Both the position numbers and the translations under genes were made by a program. A stretch of DNA of 64,000 bases, taken from JACCXE01 sp963718605 (GTDB lineage Bacteria; Actinomycetota; Acidimicrobiia; Acidimicrobiales; JACCXE01). A model generated the notes under the pieces. It had not been told where the DNA came from, made no database searches, and saw only the letters and a list, made by a program, of their open reading frames with translations. The stretch's first letter is position 1. Every line of letters starts with the position of its first letter. Positions 42,134 through 50,781 of this stretch are shown piece by piece. The DNA lies in NCBI GenBank assembly GCA_963718605.1, contig OY970363.1:3720001-3784000 (forward strand). The letters are read 5' to 3'.

Positions 42134-42514
42134 ATGCTTGCAGGAATGCCCTTCGACATTGACATGGAGTGGTTCCTCGAGCCGCCCGGGCTGGTCGGGG
42201 TCTTCACACCCGGCCCCCAGCACAAGGGTCCTCCCGGGATGCTGCACGGCGGCGTGGCCGCGCTCTGCCTCGACGAGTGCATGGCGGCGCTGGGCCATGC
42301 CCTCGATCGCATCCACACCGTCACGGGCACCCTCAACCTCAAATACCGCAAGCCGATCCCGCTCGACGGGCGAGCCGTGCGGGTGGAGTCGTGGCGCGAT
42401 GGCGAAGGTCGGCGCGCGACGAAAGTCAACGGACGGATCGTGACCGCTGACGGCGTCGTGGCGGTGGAAGCCACCGGCGTATTCATCCGCTCGGGTTCGG
42501 GCGGCGACGACTGA
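42134..42514 (+). CDS. PaaI-type hotdog-fold thioesterase
   Basis: The 126-residue protein carries the hotdog motif PGMLHGGVAALCLDECMAALG with HGG and a catalytic-type acidic residue, followed by TLNLKYRKPIPLDGRAVRV. It should hydrolyse an acyl-CoA or aryl-CoA. ATG 42134 has GAGG close upstream; a second ATG at 42146 is possible. Its stop overlaps the next gene (TGATG). It starts a four-gene plus-strand cassette. Confidence 0.82.
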   Translation: MLAGMPFDIDMEWFLEPPGLVGVFTPGPQHKGPPGMLHGGVAALCLDECMAALGHALDRIHTVTGTLNLKYRKPIPLDGRAVRVESWRDGEGRRATKVNGRIVTADGVVAVEATGVFIRSGSGGDD

Positions 42515-42690
42515 TGGAACTCGACCGACTCATCGATTGCATCGATTGCGGCGGACGTTGTCACCTCATGGTGACGTGGGCCGAAGACGACGTTCCGATC
42601 GCGGGCGATGTCGTCACGTATCGCTGCGAAGACTGCCTGGACATGTGGTACCTCGTCGTCCCCGAGTACGACGACGACGACCGTTACTAG
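42514..42690 (+). CDS. Small zinc-ribbon protein
   Basis: The 58-residue frame begins at an ATG overlapping the thioesterase stop. It contains CIDCGGRCHLM and YRCEDCLDMWYLV, two CxxC knuckles spaced for a zinc ribbon, and an acidic end (EYDDDDRY). Its size, overlap and intact Cys pattern support a real gene. The function is unknown. Confidence 0.65.
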   Translation: MELDRLIDCIDCGGRCHLMVTWAEDDVPIAGDVVTYRCEDCLDMWYLVVPEYDDDDRY

Positions 42691-42701
42691 GTTTTCCCAG
42701 C

Positions 42702-43238
42702 GTGAAGCGAGTGCTGGTGCTGGGCCCCGGCGGCGCGGGGAAGAGCGTGCTCTCACGCGAGTTGGCGGGAGTCACTGGACTGCCGCTGGTGCACCTCGAC
42801 CGCGAGTTCTGGGGGCCGAACTGGGAGCGACCCGCAGATGACGTGTGGCGTGCGCGACTCGACTCGCTGATGGCTGGCGACGCGTGGATAGTGGACGGGA
42901 CCCACGCCGACACCCTCGGCCACCGCCTTGTGCGCGCCGACGGAGTCGTGCTGCTCGACTACTCGCGCTGGCTGGCGGTGCGCGGCGTCATGAAACGACT
43001 GTTGACCCGCGGCGGCCGGCGCCGCGCCGACCTCGCGCCCGGCTGCCGCAACCGGCTAGACCGCGACTACGCGAACTGGGTCTGGAGGTACCACCGCGAG
43101 ACTCGACCTGAGGTCTTCGCCGCACTCGAACAACACGCCGACCACGTCGAAGTCATCACGCTGCGCAATCGCCGTCACGCCCAACGCTGGTTGGACGCAT
43201 TGCGCGCCACCGAAACCCGAGGAGCCATACATGCCTGA
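42702..43238 (+). CDS. P-loop nucleotide kinase-like protein (FlaR/adenylate-kinase-like)
   Basis: The 178 residues from GTG 42702 start KRVLVLGPGGAGKSVLSREL (Walker A). They continue with LPLVHLDREFWGPNWERP, WIVDGTHADTL (Walker-B-like) and an Arg-rich lid. This is the pattern of the DNA topology-modulation/FlaR kinase family. The substrate is unknown. The stop overlaps the esterase start by eight bases. Confidence 0.78.
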   Translation: MKRVLVLGPGGAGKSVLSRELAGVTGLPLVHLDREFWGPNWERPADDVWRARLDSLMAGDAWIVDGTHADTLGHRLVRADGVVLLDYSRWLAVRGVMKRLLTRGGRRRADLAPGCRNRLDRDYANWVWRYHRETRPEVFAALEQHADHVEVITLRNRRHAQRWLDALRATETRGAIHA

Positions 43239-44171
43239 CGTGCCGTACCACCCGCAAGCCCAAACGATCATCGACATGCTTAACGCCGGTGGCGAGCCAC
43301 CGCCCACGGATGCGAACGAACGCGTCGCGGGAGCGCGCGCGGGGTACGCGGGTTGGTACGGCATGAACGGACCGGGCCCGGAACTGTCCGAGGTACGCGA
43401 CGTGCAGATGCTCCGCGACGACGGCCCCCCGGTCCCGGCGCGCGTGTACAAGCCCACCGAGGAAGACAACGCGCCGGTCGTCGTGTTCTTCCACGGCGGC
43501 GGCATGGTCGTCGGATCGATGGACGTGTTCGACGGCGTGTGCCGGCTGCTCGCCGACGCCAGCGGGGCCGTCGTGGTGAACGTGGACTACCGCCTCGCGC
43601 CCGAGCACCCCTATCCGGCCGCGATCGACGACGCGTGGCACGCCGTGATGTGGGTCAGCGAGCACGCCACCGATCTGGGCGGTTCGCCGGACCGGCTGAT
43701 CGTCTGTGGAGACTCCGCCGGCGGCAACCTCGCCGCGTTGTGCGCGCTGCGGCGCGCGATACCGGCGTTCCGGCGGTGCAACTGCAGATGCTGATCTACC
43801 CGGTGACCGACTGGGCCGGCACGTTCCCGTCGATGGAGAGCAATGGCACCGGCAATTTCCTCACCAAGGAAACGATGGAATGGTTCCGCGCGACCTACCT
43901 CGGCGACGACGAAACGCTGTGGACCGACCCGACCGTGTCGCCCTGGTACGCGGATGTCGAAGGGGTGTGCCCGGCGTGGGTTTTGACCACGAGCCACGAT
44001 CCGTTGCGCGACGAGGGCGTCGCGTACGCCGACAAGTTGCGCGAGGCGGGTGTCGCCGTAACGCACATCCAGGTGGACGGGGTGTTCCACGCCTTCTTCG
44101 GCCAGACGAATCTGCTTGAACTCGCGGCGCAGGCGCTCGCCGACGCCGCCGCGGCGATCAAGACCGTCTAG
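43231..44171 (+). CDS. HSL-family alpha/beta-hydrolase (esterase), frameshifted
   Basis: This hormone-sensitive-lipase-type carboxylesterase has the oxyanion motif FFHGGGMVVGS (about 86-96) and the nucleophile GDSAGG (Ser162). After about residue 173 the frame ends in a spurious tail at 43794. The other frame continues VPAVQLQMLIYPVTDWAG, then LTTSHDPLRDEG (catalytic Asp) and GVFHAFFGQ (catalytic His) to TAG 44171. A base is missing near 43750 (CTGCGGCG for CTGGCGGCG). The corrected protein would have about 313 residues. GGAG precedes the ATG. Confidence 0.82.
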
Positions 44172-44749
44172 TCGTCGTCGTCCTCGTCGTCGCCGTAGTC
44201 CGGTGGATCAGCGTCGACGAGAGTCGGATCATCAATGCGCGCACACAGCCGCGCCAACTCGTTCGCCACCCGGCGCTCGATCGCATCGCGGTCTGATGCC
44301 GCGGCCCGCACGCGGCCCAGCGCCCGGCGACCGAACCCGACACCGAAGAACATCGGGACGAAGTCACCGAAGTTCACGCGGTTGGTAAGTCCGGCGATGC
44401 CCAGGCCCATCAATCCGGCGCCGATGAGGCTGCCCCTGATGATGCGAGCGCGTCGTCGCTCGTCGCGACGCGAAATCGACGCGCTCAGATCGGCCACGAA
44501 CTCGATGTCGTGCATGTCGCCCAAGGCCGTGATCGTGACGTGCAACGAGTCGCCGCGCTTGAACAGGTGCTTCGCCCCTGCGGACTTGGGCGCCCGCCGG
44601 AACACCAACCCCGCACCGTCCCAACGGTGATCGATCTCGAGGTTTTGCTTCATCGCAAACTCCGATAGCGCGTCGAGAAGTTCTTCCTCGCTCGCGTCAA
44701 GCGTTCGGTGAAGCTGCACCGTGTTCGTGTTGGTCTTCGCTGGCAGCAA
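44168..44749 (-). CDS. Hypothetical protein with a central membrane segment
   Basis: The 193-residue product has an N-terminal mixed domain (LDASEEELLDALSEFAM, LHVTITALGD), a hydrophobic pair of segments (IRGSLIGAGLMGLGIAGL and FVPMFFGVGFG, about 105-140), a helical region and a strongly acidic end (DDEDDDD). No family is recognised. The TTG at 44749 has AGGGGA upstream and follows recG by eight bases, so it is probably cotranscribed with recG. Its stop overlaps the convergent esterase stop. Confidence 0.65.
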   Translation of the reverse strand: MLPAKTNTNTVQLHRTLDASEEELLDALSEFAMKQNLEIDHRWDGAGLVFRRAPKSAGAKHLFKRGDSLHVTITALGDMHDIEFVADLSASISRRDERRRARIIRGSLIGAGLMGLGIAGLTNRVNFGDFVPMFFGVGFGRRALGRVRAAASDRDAIERRVANELARLCARIDDPTLVDADPPDYGDDEDDDD

Positions 44750-44757
44750 GCGGTCCC

Positions 44758-46872
44758 CTAGCTCTTGAAAAGAAATTCTGCCTCGTCGTCGTCCACCAGC
44801 AGGCGGATCTCATCCTGGAGGACCGGATACGCCGCCAAGCCGTCCACCGCGTCGACCATTTCGAAGGCGACTTTGCGGGCCTCGACGACGAGCGGCAAGT
44901 CCGTACGCAGCGAGGCCAGCTTCAAATCGTTGCGGCCCTTCTGGCGCGTACCCATCACCGTGCCCTCACCCCGGATGCCGAGGTCGACCTCGGCGAGGTC
45001 GAAGCCGTCGGTGGTGCGCACCATCGCACCAAGTCGCTCTTCACCATCGGGGGTAACGACGTCTCCCAACAGGAAACAGCGCGACGCGGCGGCGCCGCGG
45101 CCGACGCGTCCGCGCAATTGATGCAGCTGGGCGAGCCCGAAGCGATCCGCGTTCACGATCACCATCACCGTCGCGTTCGGCACGTCGACGCCGACCTCGA
45201 TCACCGTGGTCGCGACCAGGACGTCGATCTCACCGGCGCGGAAGCTCGCCATGATCGCCTCGCGGTCCTTGCCCGGAACCTGTCCATGCATCAACGCCAG
45301 GCGCAGCCCCTGGAGATGGCCGGCCGCGAGTTCCTCGTAGGTCTCGACCGCCGAGGCGGCCTGGATCTTGTCGGAACCTTCGATCAGCGGACACACGACG
45401 TAGGCCTGGCGCCCCTGCCCTACCTCCTCGCGCACGGCCGCCCACGCCGCCTGCTCCTCGAGTTCTCCCCGCGCCCACGCGGTGACGATCGGCGTACGGC
45501 CTGGGGGTAGCTCGTCGAGGATCGCGACGTCGAGGTCGCCGTAGACCGTCATCGCAGCCGTGCGCGGGATAGGTGTCGCGGTCATCACGAGCACGTCAGG
45601 GTCGTCGCCTTTGCCTCGCAGCGCGGCGCGCTGTTCGACACCGAAGCGATGCTGCTCGTCGATCACGGCCACGCCCAGTTTGTGAAACGCGACCGCGTCG
45701 GTGATGAGCGCGTGAGTGCCGATGACGATGTCGACGGACCCGTCGGCCAGTCCGGCGCCGATCTTCTTGCGTTCGGTGCCGGTGGCGCGGCCCGTCAGCA
45801 GTTCGACGCGCAACGGGCGGTCCTCGAACAACGTGCCGCCCTGTGAGGGAACCGTGACGCCATCGAGCAACGCCTTCACGCCGAGCGCGTGCTGTTCGGC
45901 CAACACTTCGGTCGGCGCCATCAGCGCGCCTTGATAGCCGCCGGACACCGCCGTCAACAGCGCGGTCACCGCGACCACGGTCTTGCCCGACCCGACGTCG
46001 CCCTGCAGCAGCAGGTGCATGGGGTGGGGACCAGCGAGAAACTCGTCTATCTCGCCTATGACGCGCTGTTGCGCGCCCGTCAACGGAAACGGCAGCGAGG
46101 CATGGAAATTCGCGACGAGTTCGGATCCGATCGCGTGGCGGATACCGGTGGCCTCGGCTTCGTAGCGGCGCTTGCGGGCGACGAGCACGGCCTGTAGTCG
46201 CAGCAACTCGTCGAAGGCCAGGCGCTTGCGGGCCGCGCGCATGGCGCCCATCGACTCGGGCGCGTGAATTTGCCGCATCGCCCAAGTGCGGTCCACGAGA
46301 TCAAGGCGATCGCGGATCTCTTCGGGCAGCGGGTCGGTGAATGCCTCGGCCCGTCGCAGCGCCTCGGTAACGAATGACGCGAGTTCCCAGGTAGTGAGCG
46401 CCGCCTTTTCCGACTGCGGGTACACGGGGATGACGCGGCCGGTCTTATCGCCGACTAGATCCACGACCGGGTTCGCCATCTGGCGCTTGCCGCGATAGCT
46501 GTCGACTTTGCCAAAGAAGACGGCCTCGGTGCCTTCGGCCAACTGCTTGGCCCGCCACGGTTGATTGAAGAAGGTGCAGGCGAGGTAGCTCGATCCGTCG
46601 AACACGTCGATCTCGACGCGACCGCGCCCGCGGTTGCGTCCCGGAACCGAACGCACCCGCTTGACGATGGCCAGCACCATCGCTTCCTCGCCGATCTTCA
46701 GATCGCGGATTGACTTTTGCTCGGTACGATCGATGTACCGGCGCGGGTAGTGCGTCAACAAGTCAAGCACCGTCCGGATCTCGAGCGCCTCCAGCGCCTC
46801 GAGCTTCTTCGCTCCGACGCCTTTCAACACGCTGACCTCAAGTTCGTTCAGCTTGTTGAGCGTTACCGTCAC
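44758..46872 (-). CDS. recG: ATP-dependent DNA helicase RecG
   Basis: RecG remodels stalled forks and branched DNA. The 704 residues have an N-terminal wedge/OB domain (LKGVGAKKLEALEAL, DLLTHYPRRYIDR), the helicase core with LLQGDVGSGKTVVA, MAPTEVLAEQH, VIDEQHRFG (DEQH box) and MTATPIPRT, and the C-terminal LHQLRGRVGRG. The GTG start at 46872 overlaps the upstream stop (GTGA). The much longer open frame upstream is an Arg-rich shadow of the kinase-like gene. Confidence 0.96.
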   Translation of the reverse strand: MTVTLNKLNELEVSVLKGVGAKKLEALEALEIRTVLDLLTHYPRRYIDRTEQKSIRDLKIGEEAMVLAIVKRVRSVPGRNRGRGRVEIDVFDGSSYLACTFFNQPWRAKQLAEGTEAVFFGKVDSYRGKRQMANPVVDLVGDKTGRVIPVYPQSEKAALTTWELASFVTEALRRAEAFTDPLPEEIRDRLDLVDRTWAMRQIHAPESMGAMRAARKRLAFDELLRLQAVLVARKRRYEAEATGIRHAIGSELVANFHASLPFPLTGAQQRVIGEIDEFLAGPHPMHLLLQGDVGSGKTVVAVTALLTAVSGGYQGALMAPTEVLAEQHALGVKALLDGVTVPSQGGTLFEDRPLRVELLTGRATGTERKKIGAGLADGSVDIVIGTHALITDAVAFHKLGVAVIDEQHRFGVEQRAALRGKGDDPDVLVMTATPIPRTAAMTVYGDLDVAILDELPPGRTPIVTAWARGELEEQAAWAAVREEVGQGRQAYVVCPLIEGSDKIQAASAVETYEELAAGHLQGLRLALMHGQVPGKDREAIMASFRAGEIDVLVATTVIEVGVDVPNATVMVIVNADRFGLAQLHQLRGRVGRGAAASRCFLLGDVVTPDGEERLGAMVRTTDGFDLAEVDLGIRGEGTVMGTRQKGRNDLKLASLRTDLPLVVEARKVAFEMVDAVDGLAAYPVLQDEIRLLVDDDEAEFLFKS

Positions 46873-48521
46873 TCGATCGAGAGTAAGTAGGGATACAAGG
46901 GCTGGCCGCCATGGTGCACTTCGACGGTGGCCTTCGGGCGGTGCTCGGTGATCCACTCGGTGAGCCGGCGCGTGCTCGCGGCCGAGGCACCTTCGCCTTC
47001 GATCAACGTGACGATCTCGTGGTCGTCGGTCGCGAGCTTGTCGAGAAGCCCAGTGCACGCGGCGTCGAGCGAGTCCGCGATCACGACGATGCCGTCGCGT
47101 GAAATGCCGAGGAAGTCCCCGGCGTTGATTACGCCGGCGTCGGCCTCGCTGTCGCGCACGGCCTGCGTGATCTCGCCGGACACCACGCGGTCGGCGCACA
47201 CGCTCATGTTGTTCGCGTTCTCGTCCGCGTCCGCTTCGGGGTCGTACTCCATGAGCGCCGCGAAACCCTCGGCCACACCGACCGTCTTCACGATGCGCAC
47301 GGTCTTCTGCGTCAGCGCCTGAACCTGTTCGGCCACCGCGATGATGTTCTTGTTGTTGGGCAGCACGATCACGGAATCGGCCGGCGCCGCCTCGACTGCT
47401 TCAAGGATCTGCGCGGTGGACGGGTTCATCGACTGGCCGCCAGCCACTATCTGCTGCACACCAAGACTGCGGAAGATCCTGCGGATGCCCTCGCCGGTCG
47501 CGATCGCGACCACCGCGGTGGGCACGGGCGTCTGGTCGGCCTGTTCTTCCGGTTCGTGCTCGCGGACCCACTTTTCTTCTTCGACCTGTTCCATCAAGTC
47601 GGTGACGCGGATCATCTTCGGACGCCCGGCGTCGAGCGCAGCCTCGATGGCGGCGCCGATGTCGTCGGTGTGGATGTGGCAGTTCCAGATGCCCTCGCCG
47701 CCGACGACCACGATCGAGTCGCCGATGCCGGCCCACACCTCTTTGAACGCGGGGATGGTCTCGTCCGCCGCTTCGAGGAAGTACATGACCTCGTAGCGAA
47801 GGTCGCCGACGTTGTGTTCGTCGCCGTGCATCGCCGCGAGCTCGGACGTGTCGAAGGCGGGCTCGTCGCTTTGCGGTGGCGCCTCGGGCATCGGACGGCC
47901 GTCCACGACGGTGAGTGCGGCGTCGAGTAGCAGGAGTAAGCCCGCCCCACCCGCGTCGACCACACCGGCCTGTTTGAGCACCGGAAGCAACTCCGGAGTG
48001 CGCGCCAACGAGTCCTCGCCGCCGCTCTTGGCCGCCTCGATCGTGGCCAGCAGGTCCGCTCCGGTTCCGGCAGCCGCCTTGGCGGCCTCGGCCGATTCAC
48101 GGGTGACGGTGAGGATCGTTCCTTCGACGGGGCGCATCACGGCGCCGTACGCGGCCTCGGCCGCTTTGGTCAAGGCCCCGGCGAACTCGAGGGCGCCGGC
48201 GCCGTCGGGCGGCGCCGCCTTGCATCCATCGGCAAGCGCACGCAGCACCTGGCTCAGGATCACTCCGGAGTTGCCGCGGGCCCCCATCAACGCGCCGTGG
48301 CTTACCGCTTTGCAGACCGCGCCCATGTCCGAGGCGTCGATTTCTACGAGTCCGTTGCAGACCGAGTCGAGCGTGAGGGACATGTTTGTGCCGGTGTCGC
48401 CGTCGGGCACCGGGTACACATTGAGCCGATTCACCCGGTCTTTATGGGCCCGCAGCCCGTCCCGGAACCCGTGCATGACCGCGACGAGGTCCGTCGAGGT
48501 GAGTCGGGTCAGGGTCGGCAT
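46869..48521 (-). CDS. DAK2/FakA-like fatty-acid kinase family protein
   Basis: The 550-residue protein has an N-terminal DhaL (Dak2) ATP-binding domain with NVYPVPDGDTGTNM (34-47) and GARGNSGVILSQ, then a middle region with VDAGGAGLLLLLDA, and a C-terminal DegV/EDD-related domain with IHTDDIGAAIE and VVLPNNKNI-like segments. FakA phosphorylates fatty acids bound to FakB. Association of this family with rpmB and recG is classical in Gram-positive bacteria. The ATG is at 48521, 122 bases from the divergent rpmB. Confidence 0.9.
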   Translation of the reverse strand: MPTLTRLTSTDLVAVMHGFRDGLRAHKDRVNRLNVYPVPDGDTGTNMSLTLDSVCNGLVEIDASDMGAVCKAVSHGALMGARGNSGVILSQVLRALADGCKAAPPDGAGALEFAGALTKAAEAAYGAVMRPVEGTILTVTRESAEAAKAAAGTGADLLATIEAAKSGGEDSLARTPELLPVLKQAGVVDAGGAGLLLLLDAALTVVDGRPMPEAPPQSDEPAFDTSELAAMHGDEHNVGDLRYEVMYFLEAADETIPAFKEVWAGIGDSIVVVGGEGIWNCHIHTDDIGAAIEAALDAGRPKMIRVTDLMEQVEEEKWVREHEPEEQADQTPVPTAVVAIATGEGIRRIFRSLGVQQIVAGGQSMNPSTAQILEAVEAAPADSVIVLPNNKNIIAVAEQVQALTQKTVRIVKTVGVAEGFAALMEYDPEADADENANNMSVCADRVVSGEITQAVRDSEADAGVINAGDFLGISRDGIVVIADSLDAACTGLLDKLATDDHEIVTLIEGEGASAASTRRLTEWITEHRPKATVEVHHGGQPLYPYLLSIE

Positions 48522-48643
48522 TGGCCGGGATCGTACTGGGAAGGATGGGATGGGATGTGGTGGCAGGTGGCCAGCGGTGAGACTGCGCTGCTACTCTGGT
48601 CGGCCGTCCCTGCAGGTCTTTCTCCCCGTCGAGGTTTCGCGTC

Positions 48644-48859
48644 ATGGCAGCTGTTTGTGAAGTTTGCGGTAAGCACCCGAACTTCGGTAAGTCCGTGTCG
48701 CACTCCCACAGGCGCACGAACCGCCGCTGGAATCCGAATATTCAGCGCATCCGTGCCCTGGTGAACGGATCGCCGCAGCGGCTCAACGTTTGCACCGGTT
48801 GCATCAAGTCGGGGAAGGTCACCAAGCCCCCGATGAAGCTCCGCACTCCGGCTAGCTAA
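48644..48859 (+). CDS. rpmB: 50S ribosomal protein L28, zinc-binding form
   Basis: The 71 residues show VCEVCGKHPNFGKSVSHSH, RRTNRRWNPNIQRIRA and NVCTGCIKSGKV. The two CxxC pairs mark the zinc-containing (C+) version of L28. It is the only ribosomal gene here on the plus strand. The stop (TAA at 48857) interlocks with the thiD stop. Confidence 0.96.
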   Translation: MAAVCEVCGKHPNFGKSVSHSHRRTNRRWNPNIQRIRALVNGSPQRLNVCTGCIKSGKVTKPPMKLRTPAS

Positions 48860-49629
48860 AGCGAGCGCGGGTTCACCGCGCCCACGCCCTTTCCGAGCTT
48901 CACCCGGTGATAGATCGCGTCCGTCACGAATTCCTTCGCGTGCTGGCACGCCTCGGCGATGTCGTCGCCGTGCGCCAGTCGGGCCGTAATCGCGGCGGAC
49001 AACACGCAGCCCGTGCCGTGGGTGTCGTTCGTGTCGATCCGGTCTGACTCGAGCCAGATCGGCCCCGCCTGGCCCTGAATGATCAGGCAATCCCTTGCGG
49101 CTCCCTGGCCGACGTGGCCGCCCTTCACCAGCGCGGCGGCCGCGCCCGATTCGAGGAGCGCCCGTGCCGCGCGGACCATGGCGTCGTCATCGGCGACGTC
49201 GATACCGGTGAGAGCGTGTGCCTCGAACGCGTTCGGCGTAACTAGCGAGGCCCGCTCCAGCAGCGGCTCAAAGCCCGTCGCGTCACTCAAGCGAGCGCCG
49301 GTCGTCGCGATCATTACCGGGTCGAACACCAGCGGGATTCCCACCGGCAGGGTCGCGGCCACGATCGCGGCGATCTCCGCGGAGCCGAGCATGCCGGTCT
49401 TTATCGCGGCGACCGGCATGTCGCGGCAGACCGCTTCGATCTGCGCGACGACGATGTCTGCTGACATCGACTCGATCGCATCGACCCCCAGGCTGTTCTG
49501 CGCCGTGACCGCAGTGACCGCGGATGTCCCCCAGACGCCGAGCGCCCCGAAGGTCGCGAGGTCAGCAGAGACACCGGCGCCACCGGACGAGTCAACGCCG
49601 GCGATCGTCAGCGCGACGGGCGGGGTCAC
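48856..49629 (-). CDS. thiD: Hydroxymethylpyrimidine/phosphomethylpyrimidine kinase
   Basis: ThiD phosphorylates HMP and HMP-P in thiamine synthesis. The product is a ribokinase-fold protein of about 257 residues with VALTIAGVDSSGGAGVSADL, KTGMLGSAEI, DPVMIATTGARL, TPNAFEAHALTG, ALVKGGHVGQ and the catalytic NDTHGTGCVLSAAI. The GTG at 49629 overlaps the thiL stop (GTGA); an ATG at 49644 is an alternative. No TPP riboswitch was recognised upstream. Confidence 0.94.
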   Translation of the reverse strand: MTPPVALTIAGVDSSGGAGVSADLATFGALGVWGTSAVTAVTAQNSLGVDAIESMSADIVVAQIEAVCRDMPVAAIKTGMLGSAEIAAIVAATLPVGIPLVFDPVMIATTGARLSDATGFEPLLERASLVTPNAFEAHALTGIDVADDDAMVRAARALLESGAAAALVKGGHVGQGAARDCLIIQGQAGPIWLESDRIDTNDTHGTGCVLSAAITARLAHGDDIAEACQHAKEFVTDAIYHRVKLGKGVGAVNPRSL

Positions 49630-50435
49630 AGCGTGTGTTCCCATCCGCGGGGCTCGACCGGTTCGCCGCCGTAAGTAACCCCGGGCCCGGCCTCGCATAC
49701 GCCGATCGCGATCCACCCGTCCATCGGGACGCGCGAGCACGCGACGAGCGCGTAATCGTCGCCGCCGTAGAGCGCGTCGTCGATCGTCGCGCCCTCGGCG
49801 ACGGGCACGTGTTCGAGCGCGATGCGCACGCCCGACGCGGCGGCAATGTGCCCGCAGTCCGCGATCAATCCGTCCGAAACGTCGATCATCGCCGTAGGAC
49901 TTCCGGGGAGCGTGCCCAGGTATGCGGTCGGACGCCGATGGGCCGCTCCCCCACCGTTGCGCAGGTCGCGGTTCGCAGCGCCGAGGGGCCCGCTGACCCA
50001 CACCTTTTGGCCGGCGGTGGCGCCGCTGCGACGGACCGGCCGCTCCGCATGGCCGAGCGCGGTGACCGAGACGACGGTCGTGGGTCCGCTCGACAGGTCG
50101 CCACCGACGACGTCGGCCCTGAGGAGCGCGCAGGCTTCAAGCGCTCCGTCGTAGAACGCATCGACGTCGAAGCCTTTGGCGACGACGAGCGCTACCAGGA
50201 AGTGGGTGGGCCGGCCGCCCATCGCGGCGATGTCCGACGCGTTGACCATGATCGACTTCCACCCGACGTCGGCGGGGCTCGACCAGTCGTCGCGCCAGTC
50301 GATGCCGCTGACCAGGGCGTCGACCGACGCGAGCAGGCCGCCGCCCAGGATTGCGGCGTCGTCGCCGATGGCGGGCAGGCGGCTGCGGAGGCGCTCGATG
50401 ACGGCAAATTCACTTGCCGTTGGTTCGTCGCTCAG
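49626..50435 (-). CDS. thiL: Thiamine-monophosphate kinase, probable CTG start
   Basis: ThiL phosphorylates thiamine monophosphate to the diphosphate. The reading includes FAVIERLRSRLPAIGDDAAIL (N-terminal ATP-site part), LVSGIDWRDDW, VNASDIAAMGGRPTHFLVAL, DVVGGDLSSGPTTVVSVTA, MIDVSDGLIAD and YGGDDYALV. The first ATG (50249) would cut off the essential N-terminal 60 residues. In the same frame a CTG at 50435 has GGAGG six bases upstream and gives 269 residues. No ATG, GTG or TTG lies between, so a CTG start or a 5' indel is inferred. Confidence 0.88.
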   Translation of the reverse strand: MSDEPTASEFAVIERLRSRLPAIGDDAAILGGGLLASVDALVSGIDWRDDWSSPADVGWKSIMVNASDIAAMGGRPTHFLVALVVAKGFDVDAFYDGALEACALLRADVVGGDLSSGPTTVVSVTALGHAERPVRRSGATAGQKVWVSGPLGAANRDLRNGGGAAHRRPTAYLGTLPGSPTAMIDVSDGLIADCGHIAAASGVRIALEHVPVAEGATIDDALYGGDDYALVACSRVPMDGWIAIGVCEAGPGVTYGGEPVEPRGWEHTL

Positions 50436-50511
50436 TGCAGGCCTCCGGTAACGTCATCTGACTAGTTACAGCACCGCCGAGCGTAGGCACGACGCCAGGG
50501 AGGCCCCGAAG

Positions 50512-50781
50512 TTGCAGGGCGTTATCAAGTCGTACGACCCCGATACTCGTATCGGGGCTGTGATCACAGATACGGACCGCGCCGGGTACGACCTCGCACT
50601 CGACGCGCTCAACGGATCAATCTTCCGCATGCTTCGCCCTGGTCAGCGGGTCGTTTTCGACCTGGACGGCGAGGGTAGGGCCACGAAACTCCGGCTGGGA
50701 TCAGAGGTCGACATGGGGGCGCCGCCTCCCCCTCCGGGTGTCAATGTCGACGCGGACACAGCCACAGAAATCGAGGACTAA
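50512..50781 (+). CDS. Cold-shock-like OB-fold small protein
   Basis: The 89-residue frame begins at TTG 50512 with GGGAGG about eight bases upstream. The sequence QGVIKSYDPDTRIGAVITD and FRMLRPGQRVVFDLDGEGRATKLR follows the strand order of cold-shock domains (G-x-I-K-x-Y and G-x-x-V-x-F). The usual aromatic RNP motifs are weak, so RNA binding is uncertain. A Pro-rich, acidic tail follows. The stop overlaps the pckG start (TAATG). Confidence 0.72.
   Translation: MQGVIKSYDPDTRIGAVITDTDRAGYDLALDALNGSIFRMLRPGQRVVFDLDGEGRATKLRLGSEVDMGAPPPPPGVNVDADTATEIED

Noticed and set aside
46873..47199. N-terminal extension of recG
   Set aside because: The extra residues are Arg-rich and antisense-like, and they overlap the kinase-like gene. 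The GTGA overlap at 46872 is the natural start.
48541..48570. G-rich run (GGG repeats) as a G-quadruplex in the rpmB/kinase gap
   Set aside because: Only three adjacent GGG runs occur, with an imperfect fourth, which is too weak to claim a structure.
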